A stretch of DNA of 64,000 nt. Source: Chitinophaga pinensis (GTDB lineage: Bacteria; Bacteroidota; Bacteroidia; UKL13-3). The notes beneath the pieces were generated by a model. It searched no databases and was not told where the DNA came from. It saw only the letters and a program-made list of their open reading frames with translations. The stretch spans positions 1 to 64,000 of the forward strand of contig CAMARW010000007.1 of assembly GCA_945860865.1 (NCBI GenBank). Reading direction: 5' to 3'. This document shows positions 8,479 to 17,621 of this stretch, piece after piece (positions within the stretch are counted from its first letter, which is position 1; the number at the start of each line of letters is the position of its first letter). A program made the position numbers and the translations under genes.

Positions 8479-9531
8479 ATGAAATTACTTATTAAAAATG
8501 CCCGTATTCAAAAAAGTTTAACGCATAGAGAGTTAGCTCAGCTTATGGGAATAGACCAAGCCTTAATAAGTAAGTTTGAAAGCGGCACTAGGAAGCCAAC
8601 AAAGCCGCAGTTGGTTCAACTTTCAGCTATTTTACAGCTAGATTTGCATGAGTTAAAAGTTCAATGGCTTAAAGAAAAAGTACTTTACGAAATTGGAGAT
8701 GATGCCCTTGCCCTAGAAGTTTTTAAGGTGGCAGAGCAAGAGATAAAATCAAAAGAAATCACCAAAACTCCTGCATTGGTTCAAAAATCGTTGAGCAAAA
8801 CGCTAGATAAAATAGACGTTTTGCATAATTCTTTACAACAACTTAGGGCCTTTGATAGTTATAGAATTGCACAAGCATTAGAGCTAGAATATACTTTTGA
8901 GAGCAATAGGATAGAAGGCAATACACTTACCTTAAAAGAAACAGACTTGGTTATTAACGAAGGGCTTACTATTAGCGGTAAATCGATGCGCGAACATCTT
9001 GAAGCCATCAATCATAAAGATGCCATCTTGCTGGTAAAAGAGTTAGCTCAGGCCGAAACAATTATTGCAGCCAAGGATATTTTATCTATTCACCAGTTGG
9101 TTTTAAGGGGCATAGAAAATTCTTATGCGGGTAAATATAGAAACGTACAAGTGATGATAAAAGGTAGCACCCATTTGCCACCTGCGCCATATTTGGTTGA
9201 GAAACAAATGGAAGATTTCTTTTATTGGTATCAAGATAATAGAAAAGCTATGCATCCTGTTTTATTGGCTGCCGAAATGCATGAGCGGCTCGTTACCATA
9301 CACCCGTTTATAGATGGAAATGGAAGAACCTCTAGGCTTTTAATGAATCTTATTTTATTACAAAGTGGTTATGTTATTGCCAATATCAAAGGAGATACTA
9401 AAAGCAGAATGGCTTATTATACTGCCTTAGAAGAAGCACAAACCAAAGGTAAAAAAGATACATTTTTAAAATTGGTAGCTAATTATGAATTGGCAGCTTT
9501 AGAGCGTTATGTTAAAGTTCTTGGTTCGTAA
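8479..9531 (+). CDS. Fic family AMPylase-like protein with N-terminal HTH
   Basis: Starting at the ATG at 8479 (the ORF track uses an upstream TTG) the protein has 350 residues. Residues 1-55 are an XRE-type helix-turn-helix (HRELAQLMG...ISKFESGTRKPT). An inhibitory helix with S-N-R-I-E-G (about 142-147) matches the (S/T)xxxE(G/N) motif of class II, self-inhibited Fic proteins. The Fic core has HPFIDGNGRTSR (about 275-286), which contains the full HxFx(D/E)GNGRxxR catalytic motif. It should transfer AMP (or another nucleotide moiety) to a protein hydroxyl when the inhibitory helix is displaced. There is no separate antitoxin gene beside it. The promoter carries an inverted repeat suggesting autoregulation. 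The target is unknown. Confidence 0.9.
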   Translation: MKLLIKNARIQKSLTHRELAQLMGIDQALISKFESGTRKPTKPQLVQLSAILQLDLHELKVQWLKEKVLYEIGDDALALEVFKVAEQEIKSKEITKTPALVQKSLSKTLDKIDVLHNSLQQLRAFDSYRIAQALELEYTFESNRIEGNTLTLKETDLVINEGLTISGKSMREHLEAINHKDAILLVKELAQAETIIAAKDILSIHQLVLRGIENSYAGKYRNVQVMIKGSTHLPPAPYLVEKQMEDFFYWYQDNRKAMHPVLLAAEMHERLVTIHPFIDGNGRTSRLLMNLILLQSGYVIANIKGDTKSRMAYYTALEEAQTKGKKDTFLKLVANYELAALERYVKVLGS

Positions 9532-9552
9532 GCATTAACCTGTTAAAACTTT

Positions 9553-10788
9553 TCACTGAATATCTGCGTCAATTTCATTTTTAATGAGGTCTTCAAAGGT
9601 TTCGCGAGATCTGATGAGTTGAGCTTTTCCTTTCCAAATCAATACTTCTGCTGGTCTAAAACGTGCGTTGTAATTGCTGCTCATGGTAATACCATAGGCA
9701 CCTGCATTTTTAAAACACAAGATATCGCCTTCATGTACTTCGTTTATTTTTCTATCCCAACCAAACGTATCGGTTTCGCAGATATAACCTACTACGGTAT
9801 AAATTCTTTGTTTTCCTTCTGGGTTAGATAAGTTTACAATATGGTGGTACGAATCGTACAACATGGGTCTAATTAAGTGATTTAAACCAGAATCCACTCC
9901 CACAAAAACGGTAGCAGTGGTTTGTTTAAGCACATTTACTTTGGCTAAAAAATAACCCGATTCGCTTACCAAAAACTTACCAGGTTCAAACCATAACTCT
10001 AATTCTCTGCCATATTCTTTGCAAAACTCTTGAAAGCGTTGGCTTATGGCTGACCCTAATTCTTCGATGTCGGTAGTGATATCACCTTCTTTGTAGGCTA
10101 CTTTAAAGCCTGAACCAAAATCTACAAAACTTAAATCTGGGAATTCTTTGGCTATTTCAAATAAGATTTCTGCACCCTGCAAGAATACACCAGCATCTAA
10201 AATATCTGAACCGGTGTGCATGTGCAAACCATTCACATGAATATTGCTCGATTTTACTACTCGGGCAACATGGCGCATCTGGTGTACCGAAATTCCAAAT
10301 TTAGAATCTATATGTCCGGTAGAAATTTTGGCATTACCACCTGCCAAAATGTGTGGATTTACGCGAATGCAACAAGGAACTGTATTTCCATAAATGCTGC
10401 CAAACTGCTCTAAAATGGAGATATTGTCAATATTAATGTGTACACCTAATTTTACCGCTTCCTGAATTTCTTCAATGCTTACACAATTAGGAGTAAATAT
10501 AATATCGTTGGCCGTAAAACCTGCTCTTAAACCAAGTAAAACTTCATTGATAGAAACTGTATCTAAACCACAACCATGTTTTTGTAATAGTTTTAAAATG
10601 GAAGAATTATTAAGTGCTTTGCACGCATATTTTACCTTAATATTTAAAGGTTTAAAAGCATTGATTAAGCGCTCGTATTGTGAAACAATTTTTTCTCCGT
10701 TATAAACATATACGGGTGCTCCAAATTGAGCCGCTATTTCTTCCAAATTTACCCCTGCTACGGTGTACTTTCCATTCACTATTTCCAT
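9553..10788 (-). CDS. lysA: Diaminopimelate decarboxylase
   Basis: A PLP-dependent fold-type III decarboxylase that converts meso-diaminopimelate to L-lysine. The ORF track extends 48 codons too far upstream through a repeat region; MEIVNGKYTV at 10788 gives a normal 411-residue enzyme. The PLP lysine lies in VKYACKALNN (Lys57), and HTGSDI, FGSGF and the C-terminal ETDTFGWD (catalytic Cys-Glu region C-E-T-D-T-F) and GAYG segments are present. It converges with the fic gene (22 bp between stops). The upstream space toward htrA contains tandem and inverted repeats. DapF, the preceding enzyme of the same pathway, is 3 kb away but not in the same operon. Confidence 0.94.
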   Translation of the reverse strand: MEIVNGKYTVAGVNLEEIAAQFGAPVYVYNGEKIVSQYERLINAFKPLNIKVKYACKALNNSSILKLLQKHGCGLDTVSINEVLLGLRAGFTANDIIFTPNCVSIEEIQEAVKLGVHINIDNISILEQFGSIYGNTVPCCIRVNPHILAGGNAKISTGHIDSKFGISVHQMRHVARVVKSSNIHVNGLHMHTGSDILDAGVFLQGAEILFEIAKEFPDLSFVDFGSGFKVAYKEGDITTDIEELGSAISQRFQEFCKEYGRELELWFEPGKFLVSESGYFLAKVNVLKQTTATVFVGVDSGLNHLIRPMLYDSYHHIVNLSNPEGKQRIYTVVGYICETDTFGWDRKINEVHEGDILCFKNAGAYGITMSSNYNARFRPAEVLIWKGKAQLIRSRETFEDLIKNEIDADIQ

Positions 10789-10810
10789 GTGTGGCAAAAG
10801 TAGGAAAAAA

Positions 10811-10965
10811 AGTCGATAGTCCATAGTCGATAGTCCATGGTCGATAGCCAATTTGAGTTGAAAAGAATATTCTTTTTTTTCTATTGGTTTCTTATCAAAC
10901 AAAAGAAGTTTTATAAAAAAAACAGTGGCCAATAGCTATGGACTATGGACTATCGACCATTGACT
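10811..10965. repeat. 14-bp tandem repeat with inverted copy upstream of lysA
   Basis: GTCGATAGTCCATR is repeated nearly three times at 10812-10848. About 85 bp away an inverted version occurs (CTATGGAC twice at 10936-10950, then CTATCGACCAT). ATGGTCGATAG at 10837-10847 is exactly complementary to 10950-10960, so the arms can pair. The spacer is AT-rich and codes for nothing recognisable. It fills the gap between htrA and lysA and would be in the leader of any transcript reading from one to the other. It looks like a small intergenic repeat element rather than a CRISPR array. Confidence 0.7.
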
Positions 10966-10968
10966 TTC

Positions 10969-12411
10969 TTACAATCCAAATCCGTAGTAGCCTTTGCTGC
11001 CGTCGGGGTTAATGCCTTCAAATAAAACACCGCCCTTTCTGCCATCCAGGTTCAGCTTCACATCTGTAAATGTGCTCACTGGTTTTTTATCTATGCTTAT
11101 TAGGATAAAACCGCTAGGCACACCTACTTTTCTGAGCGGACTTTTTTCGCCCACTTTGCTGATTTTGATGCCGTTTGAGATTTTAAGTTTAAGTCTTTCA
11201 TCGCGAGGGATGGAAATGAACTCGCAATCTAAGAGTTTGTTGTTTTCAATTTTTTCTGCTTTGGCAAGTTCTGCCTTACCTTCTTTATTTCTTAATGTGG
11301 CGGTAAGTTCAATGCTTTTTCCTTTACGTAAGATGCCTACAAGTACTTTATCTCCCGGACTTTTTTTACCCACCTTTTCTTGCAATTCGTTGCTAGTGTT
11401 TACTGCTTCATTATCAATAAGCATAATTACATCGCCATCTTTCATTCCGGCGGCTTCGGCGGCACTATTTTCATTTACCTTGGCAACAAAAACGCCCTTT
11501 ACATCTTTTAAACCTTCTTTTTCTGCCAATTCATTGTTAACATCCTGGATTTGCACACCTAATAATCCGCGCTGAACCGAACCAAATTTCATTAAATCGT
11601 CTACAACTTTTTTCATTAGGTTGGAAGGTATTGCAAAAGCGTAGCCAGCATATTGTCCGGTTTCGCTGGCAATGGCCGTATTTATTCCTACTAATTTACC
11701 CTCGGTTGAAACCAATGCGCCACCGCTGTTACCTGGGTTTACAGCAGCATCTGTTTGAATAAAAGCTTCTATGGCATATTGTGTTTCCTGATTTCTTGGA
11801 TCGCGGAGTAGGTTCAGGCCACGACCTTTTGCGCTTACGATACCCGCGGTAACGGTTGAGGTAAGGTTAAACGGATTGCCAACTGCCAATACCCATTGAC
11901 CCACTTTTACTTGGTCTGAGTTACCGACTACGGCGAAGGGTAAATTTTTCTCTTCAATGCGTAACAATGCTAAATCTGTATTAGGATCGGCACCCAATAG
12001 CTCGGCATCATATTCGCGTTTATCGTTTAAAATTACTTTGATATTAGTGGCGCCATCAATTACGTGGTTATTGGTAACAATATATCCATCTGATGAGATA
12101 ATTACTCCTGACCCAGAGCCTCTTCTTTCGCGTTGTGGCATTTCGAAGCCTCGGAAGAAACCGCCAAATGGGTCCATTTCCATTGGGTTTTGACTGGCAG
12201 GAACAGTGGTTATAATGTGCACCACTGTTGGGGTTACAAGTTCGGCTACAGCCACAAAATCAGGGTTGTTGCCTTCGTTTAAGTTGGCGAATTTGGCTAC
12301 ATAACTAGATTCAAACCTGTTTTGGTTGTCATTGCTAATTAATTTGTAAAGTCCGATAGCAACAATGCCTCCCAGACTGGCTACTACAAGCATTCCTATG
12401 TATTTTTTCAT
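10969..12411 (-). CDS. HtrA/Deg family periplasmic serine protease
   Basis: From MKKYIGM at 12411 (the ORF track begins 12 codons earlier) the protein has 480 residues with an N-terminal membrane/signal segment (residues 3-24). The trypsin-like domain has the triad His116 (TNNHVIDG), Asp146 (NTDLALL) and Ser229 (NPGNSGGAL). A linker of about 25 residues rich in Met, Phe and Arg precedes it. The first PDZ domain starts at LLGVQI (about 290-380) and a second, degenerate PDZ closes the protein. It should degrade or refold misfolded envelope proteins and belongs to the DegP/DegQ class. Promoter-like TCATTTTG lies about 50 bp upstream; no extended sigma consensus was recognised. Confidence 0.93.
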   Translation of the reverse strand: MKKYIGMLVVASLGGIVAIGLYKLISNDNQNRFESSYVAKFANLNEGNNPDFVAVAELVTPTVVHIITTVPASQNPMEMDPFGGFFRGFEMPQRERRGSGSGVIISSDGYIVTNNHVIDGATNIKVILNDKREYDAELLGADPNTDLALLRIEEKNLPFAVVGNSDQVKVGQWVLAVGNPFNLTSTVTAGIVSAKGRGLNLLRDPRNQETQYAIEAFIQTDAAVNPGNSGGALVSTEGKLVGINTAIASETGQYAGYAFAIPSNLMKKVVDDLMKFGSVQRGLLGVQIQDVNNELAEKEGLKDVKGVFVAKVNENSAAEAAGMKDGDVIMLIDNEAVNTSNELQEKVGKKSPGDKVLVGILRKGKSIELTATLRNKEGKAELAKAEKIENNKLLDCEFISIPRDERLKLKISNGIKISKVGEKSPLRKVGVPSGFILISIDKKPVSTFTDVKLNLDGRKGGVLFEGINPDGSKGYYGFGL

Positions 12412-12683
12412 TGCGTTACAATTTAACTTTCTGTTTTCAAAAATCATTCCATCCTACAAAATGACAGATTTCGTATTTAAAATTATGACAAAATTAATTT
12501 TTAAAAATGAAATCCTGAAGTTTGCCCCAGTTATAATCTACGGGTTTTTTAGGAATAGGGCATTTAAGAAAAATTTGGGTTTGGTATTGCATGTGTTTTT
12601 GCCATTTTTTTACCATTAAAAGCTAAAATTGATTTTTATTACCAAATAAAATCCGAAGTTTGTAGCTTTAGAATAGCTAAATA

Positions 12684-13568
12684 ATGCATTTTTCTCACGA
12701 TAAACATCAATATTATTTTGAAAAGTATCTTAGAAATGAGATGAAAGGAGAAGAGTTGCAATTTTTTGAAGTTAAATTAAAAACAGACGAAGGGCTCCGA
12801 AATAGTTTTGATTTTTATTTAACTAACAGAAAAGAAATAGTTGCCGAAGAGTTGGCTGAATACGATGAGCCTGAGTTGATGAAGCGGAAGCCTCAAAAAT
12901 GGGGTTGGTTATTGGCTGTTTTTTCGGCGCTTGCCTTGGTATTAATAGTAGACTTTTATTTGGTTAATTTTTACGAAGAGCATCAAGCAATGGAAAGAAA
13001 ACCATTGATTGAAAAAATCAATGTTTTTAGGGGATTACCCAGATTAGATTCTGATCAAAATAAACTTCAAAAAAATAAACAAGGAAATACAAGTTTAATT
13101 GTTCCAGAACCAACTTACGGGATTGAGGATAGTTTGGATGGGAATTTGATAGCAAATTCGCAAGAACCCGTTAATGAAGATGGATTGCTTTTAGAGGGCG
13201 ATTATTTTGTTTTGGACTCTCTTTTTAAAGTGCTTGAAAATAATCAATTGAATGAAAGAATTAAGCAAATGCGTGATGGGTTAGATTCATTGCATGTTGA
13301 TTCAACCATAGAGGAGGTAGTTCGGCGAAGTTTTTTCGAGAATCCGCATTTAATTACCCGACAATTGCTGGTAGAATATTGGGATTCTCCCATTCATGTA
13401 AGAGGTTATTTGTTTAATGGTAAAAAATTATTGCTTTACGGCTTAGATTTAAACGAGGCCACCTACCTTACCTACTCTTTAAAAAATAGGTCTTATTATT
13501 TAATTATTGATAACCAGGCATACTATTTATTTCCAGATGGTTTGTTTCAAAAACTAGCACTTCAATAA
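12684..13568 (+). CDS. Unknown single-span membrane protein upstream of dapF
   Basis: I do not recognise this 294-residue protein. Residues 1-55 are a helical cytoplasmic segment (YYFEKYLRNEMKGEEL...FEVKL) resembling the N-terminal part of Bacteroidota anti-sigma-factor-like proteins, but without a zinc motif. One transmembrane helix follows (WGWLLAVFSALALVLIVDFYL, about 73-94). Then comes an acidic, low-complexity periplasmic stretch (100-190) and a compact C-terminal domain of about 90 residues. Its stop codon shares one base with the dapF start (TAATG), so the two are translationally coupled. The upstream space 12412-12683 holds the htrA promoter region and two similar AAATCC(T)GAAGTTTG segments that might be promoter parts, and nothing else recognisable. 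Confidence 0.7.
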   Translation: MHFSHDKHQYYFEKYLRNEMKGEELQFFEVKLKTDEGLRNSFDFYLTNRKEIVAEELAEYDEPELMKRKPQKWGWLLAVFSALALVLIVDFYLVNFYEEHQAMERKPLIEKINVFRGLPRLDSDQNKLQKNKQGNTSLIVPEPTYGIEDSLDGNLIANSQEPVNEDGLLLEGDYFVLDSLFKVLENNQLNERIKQMRDGLDSLHVDSTIEEVVRRSFFENPHLITRQLLVEYWDSPIHVRGYLFNGKKLLLYGLDLNEATYLTYSLKNRSYYLIIDNQAYYLFPDGLFQKLALQ

Positions 13569-14383
13569 TGAAATTTTATAAATACCAAGGTACAGGCAAC
13601 GATTTTATCATATTAAATAATATTGATCAATCGTTTAATACTGCCGATAAAGCAACTATTGCCAACCTATGCAACAGGCGTTTTGGAATTGGGGCTGATG
13701 GATTAATTTTATTGCAAAAGGATTCAGATGAAACTTTTTACATGCAATATTTTAATAGTGATGGCGGAGAAAGCAGCATGTGCGGAAATGGAGGCAGGTG
13801 TTTTGCGCAGTTTATTTTTGATTTGGGCTTGGCTCAGCAATCGGTTTCGTTTAAAGCAATTGATGGCTGGCACGCTGCACATCAGATGAGAAATGAAGAT
13901 GGTTTGGATTGGATTGCTTTACAAATGATTTCAGTTGAAACTGTTAAAAAACTACCTGAAAATACTTTTGAGCTTAATACAGGTTCTCCTCATTATGTGT
14001 CTTTTTTGCCTGAGCCAATAGCTCAAATTCCTTTGAATGAATGGGCAAAAAAAATCAGGTTCTCCCCGCCATACAATGATGAAGGGATTAACGTGAATTT
14101 TGTTAATATTCTTGGCTTAAAAGATTTGCGAATGAGGACATATGAGCGAGGGGTAGAAGATGAAACATATTCATGCGGAACTGGAGCTGTAGCAGCGGCC
14201 TTATCTGCAGCTCTCTTTGCAGGTTTGCCATCGGGTAAACATACTACACAAGTAGCAGTTCCAGGGGGGGATTTAGCCATTCAGTATTTTTTTAATCAAG
14301 AAACTAAAAGTTTCAGCGACGTTTGGTTACTTGGTCCAGCAGCACAAGTTTTTGTGGGAGAAATTAGACAAGAAAATAACTAA
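13568..14383 (+). CDS. dapF: Diaminopimelate epimerase
   Basis: A 271-residue cofactor-free racemase that interconverts LL- and meso-diaminopimelate, supplying both peptidoglycan cross-links and LysA. Both catalytic thiols are in place: Cys72 in MCGNGGRC and Cys203 in YSCGTGA. The N-terminal GTGNDFI and the GIGADGL segment are also typical. Length is normal. The start overlaps the stop of the unknown membrane protein by one base. Confidence 0.96.
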   Translation: MKFYKYQGTGNDFIILNNIDQSFNTADKATIANLCNRRFGIGADGLILLQKDSDETFYMQYFNSDGGESSMCGNGGRCFAQFIFDLGLAQQSVSFKAIDGWHAAHQMRNEDGLDWIALQMISVETVKKLPENTFELNTGSPHYVSFLPEPIAQIPLNEWAKKIRFSPPYNDEGINVNFVNILGLKDLRMRTYERGVEDETYSCGTGAVAAALSAALFAGLPSGKHTTQVAVPGGDLAIQYFFNQETKSFSDVWLLGPAAQVFVGEIRQENN

Positions 14384-14440
14384 AATATTATTAGCTATTT
14401 TGAATTTGTCGTATCTTGCCCCACTTAAAGTGCCCTGAAA

Positions 14441-17400
14441 TTGATAGTAGTTAATACGCAACCTTTTGCTTTAATTTATGGATTGTTTCAACACCCTTAT
14501 TTGGGTGTGTTGCTTGAACCGCATGTGGTTCAGGTAAATAGCAAAGGGGCTTATACATTAACGCATCAACGTGTTTTTGGCAAAACAGCCGAATATTTTG
14601 AAAAGGCTATTTCTAGTGAAGATTACGAACTTATTAAGATATTAGATGAATTAGATGACGATTTTATTTTCAAGCGTTTTTATACAGACACTAAAAAGAA
14701 AATAAGAACCTCAGAGTTTTTCTCTAAACATTGCTCCAAAGAACTGATGGATGAGAAAATTCGTCCGTTTATTGAAGACCGTATGAACAAAGTTTTGTTG
14801 CGTTTGCGTGGCAAAATAATTTATAAAAATGGGAATGATAATAATCCAACTTCCGTAAAAATTACTGTTGGTGAGGAGCAAGCTAATATTTGGTTTCATT
14901 TTAAAAATAATCCAGAAGGTATTCGTTATTACCCCACCTTGCGTTACAAAAACCAAAAAGTTGAGTTTATGTACAAAGGGGCTCAAATTGTTTCACTTGC
15001 GCCAGCTTGGTTGCTATTAGATAACCAGCTTTTTGATTTTGAAAAGAATGTAGACGGCAAGAAATTATTGCCATTCATGAGTAAACGTTTTATTCAAATT
15101 CCTAAAAAATCTGAAGAAACCTATCTTCATAAATTTGTATTGCAACTGGTAGAAAAATATGATGTTAAAGCCGATTGTTTTCATATCAATCACTTGCCAT
15201 CTTTTGGTTACCCTGTGCTCAATATGCAAAACTTGTTTGAAGATGAGGTAGCTATTCGTTTGCAATTTAATTATGCTGATATCACCTTTGATTATGCTTC
15301 GGATCAAGACGTGCATGCCCAACTTTTAAAAGTTGAAAATAAATATGTTTTTAATCGGGTAGTTCGTAACAGAAATTGGGAAGAAGGTAGAAAACGCCTG
15401 CTTTTAAAATTGGGTTTACACCATACAAATGGCTCTTTTTTTATAATTAAAGACAATCAATTTACCTCACAATCAGAGGGCTTATTGGGTGCAGGTGGTT
15501 CAAATAAATATCTTTTTTTAGAATGGCTGAACCTGAACTTTGAAGTACTTAAAGAAAATGGAATTGAGGTAAAACAAGACAATGAAAAAAGTAAGTTTTA
15601 CATCGGTTTACGTGAGTTAAAAATTGAAGTTAATGAGCAAAAAGATTGGTTTGATGTAAGGGCTATTGTTCAATTTGGAGAGTTTACTTTTTCTTTTCTT
15701 GCCCTTCGAGAATACATAATAAAAGGCAAACGCGAATTCATTTTGCCTAATGGATTAATAGCTATTATTCCCGAGGAATGGTTTGGAAATCTTACTGGTA
15801 TATTTGAATTTAGCACTAGTGAGGATGAGATAAAAATTGAAAAACATCACTTGGGTTTATTAGATGATATTTCAAATGTTGGCGGAAGGTATATTAAGCT
15901 CAGTGAAAAGTTGAAGAATCTTCTGGATTATGGCGATTTAAGAGAGATGGAGCTGCCACAAAAATTTAAAGGCACATTAAGGCCATACCAAAAAGCTGGA
16001 TTTGATTGGTTTTATTTTTTAAAGGATAATCAATTTGGCGGGTGTTTGGCAGACGATATGGGTTTAGGTAAAACGATTCAAACATTGGCACTTATACAAA
16101 AAGAACGCGAATTGTATATAGAGCGCACTGACCCTGCCTCCTTGCATTTGGATGAAGTGATAAAGGATTCTGCCGAAATTGAAAATAAGAATTTTAAAGG
16201 AGGTGAGCAACTGAGTATATCTAATAATATTCAAACCAATAAAGGTATTGAATCTGTTAGCCAAAATCACACGATTAATAACTCAGATAATCAGTTGTTA
16301 TATATCCAAAATGGTGGAATAATGCACCATAGCCTAAGTTTTAGAAAACCCGAAATTGCTCAGGCAAAAAATTGCATAAGAACATCTTTAATTATTGTTC
16401 CAAATTCGCTTATTTATAATTGGTTTAACGAAGCTAAAAAATTTACACCAGGTTTAAGGGTGCTAATTTACACTGGAATAGGAAGAGCAAAAAACACTCG
16501 ATTATTTGCCAAATACGATTTGATTATTTCTACTTATGGTACAGTTCGTGTAGATATAGAAATTCTAAAAGACTTTGTTTTTAATTATATTATTTTAGAT
16601 GAGAGTCAGGCAATTAAAAATGCACAATCACAAGTTTCTAAAGCTGTTAAAGTATTGCGCTCTAATCACCGGTTGGTTCTTACAGGCACACCTATAGAAA
16701 ATAGTGTGCAAGAGTTATGGAGCCAGTTGTCTTTTGTTAATCCTGGTTTGCTGGGCAGTTTTAGAGCCTTTCAAGATCGTTTTGTTGTGCCTATAGAAAA
16801 GCAAAAAGACGTTCAAAAAATGAGGCAGTTAAAAGCGATAATTAGTCCGTTTATTTTGCGCCGAACCAAAGATCAGGTTGCAACAGATTTGCCTGCCAAG
16901 ATGGAGCAGGTTGTATATTGTGAAATGAGCGAAGACCAAGCGGAATCTTATGAAAAAGTGAAATCACATTACCGCAACGAAATTATAAAAGTAATTAAAG
17001 ATATGGGAATTGGGAAGTCTCAATTCACTTTATTACAAGGGTTAACCAAATTACGTCAGATTGCCAATCACCCACTCTTAATAAACCCAGATTATAAAGG
17101 CGAAAGTGGTAAGTTTAATGAAGTAACTTACATGGCAAAAACAGCTCTTGCCGAGGGGCATAAAGTGCTCATGTTTTCACAATTTGTTAGTCAATTAAGT
17201 ATTTATAAAAAATGGTTTAGTGAGCAAAATATACCTTTTTGTTACTTAGATGGCACCATGACTAATGAAGCAAGACAAGAGGCTGTTCAGCAATTTCAGG
17301 AAGGAGATTTTCCATTTTTCCTTATTTCTTTAAAAGCTGGGGGGTTTGGATTAAACCTAACAAAAGCAGATTATGTATTTATGATAGACCCATGGTGGAA

Positions 17401-17614
17401 CCCGGCTGTAGAGCGTCAAGCTATTGATAGAGCTCATAGAATTGGTCAAACACAGCATGTTTTTATTTATAAATTTATTAGCAAAGATACCGTGGAAGAA
17501 AAGATTTTAGCATTGCAGGAAAAAAAGAAATTACTTGCAGATAATATAATTGAAACCGATGAGTCTATTTTCAAACAAATAGATATTGACGAGATTTTGG
17601 AACTTTTAAATTAA
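14441..17614 (+). CDS. SNF2/RapA-type helicase-like ATPase
   Basis: A 1057-residue protein. The frame is closed by TAA at 14426, and only CTG or TTG lies between that and the conserved [14 protein letters not shown] start, so TTG at 14441 is the likely initiator. The N-terminal 500 residues form a substrate-binding region I cannot assign further. The SNF2 ATPase follows: ADDMGLGKT (Walker A, about 540), LDESQ (motif II, DESQ), LTGTP (motif III), and a helicase C domain ending with [10 protein letters not shown] (motif VI). An insert of about 95 residues, polar and Asn/Gln-rich, separates motif I from motif Ia. Such proteins translocate on duplex DNA and remodel protein-DNA complexes, perhaps recycling RNA polymerase. 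The exact role is not known from sequence. Confidence 0.9.
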   Translation: MIVVNTQPFALIYGLFQHPYLGVLLEPHVVQVNSKGAYTLTHQRVFGKTAEYFEKAISSEDYELIKILDELDDDFIFKRFYTDTKKKIRTSEFFSKHCSKELMDEKIRPFIEDRMNKVLLRLRGKIIYKNGNDNNPTSVKITVGEEQANIWFHFKNNPEGIRYYPTLRYKNQKVEFMYKGAQIVSLAPAWLLLDNQLFDFEKNVDGKKLLPFMSKRFIQIPKKSEETYLHKFVLQLVEKYDVKADCFHINHLPSFGYPVLNMQNLFEDEVAIRLQFNYADITFDYASDQDVHAQLLKVENKYVFNRVVRNRNWEEGRKRLLLKLGLHHTNGSFFIIKDNQFTSQSEGLLGAGGSNKYLFLEWLNLNFEVLKENGIEVKQDNEKSKFYIGLRELKIEVNEQKDWFDVRAIVQFGEFTFSFLALREYIIKGKREFILPNGLIAIIPEEWFGNLTGIFEFSTSEDEIKIEKHHLGLLDDISNVGGRYIKLSEKLKNLLDYGDLREMELPQKFKGTLRPYQKAGFDWFYFLKDNQFGGCLADDMGLGKTIQTLALIQKERELYIERTDPASLHLDEVIKDSAEIENKNFKGGEQLSISNNIQTNKGIESVSQNHTINNSDNQLLYIQNGGIMHHSLSFRKPEIAQAKNCIRTSLIIVPNSLIYNWFNEAKKFTPGLRVLIYTGIGRAKNTRLFAKYDLIISTYGTVRVDIEILKDFVFNYIILDESQAIKNAQSQVSKAVKVLRSNHRLVLTGTPIENSVQELWSQLSFVNPGLLGSFRAFQDRFVVPIEKQKDVQKMRQLKAIISPFILRRTKDQVATDLPAKMEQVVYCEMSEDQAESYEKVKSHYRNEIIKVIKDMGIGKSQFTLLQGLTKLRQIANHPLLINPDYKGESGKFNEVTYMAKTALAEGHKVLMFSQFVSQLSIYKKWFSEQNIPFCYLDGTMTNEARQEAVQQFQEGDFPFFLISLKAGGFGLNLTKADYVFMIDPWWNPAVERQAIDRAHRIGQTQHVFIYKFISKDTVEEKILALQEKKKLLADNIIETDESIFKQIDIDEILELLN

Positions 17615-17621
17615 AAACGAA

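Noticed and set aside
10811-10965. Tandem units as a possible CRISPR array
   Set aside because: Units abut without spacers, are only 14 bp long, and no cas gene is in the window.
10994-11575. 193-residue + strand ORF
   Set aside because: It is the antisense shadow of the htrA PDZ region; composition (Ser/Leu/Pro) is typical of a reversed frame.
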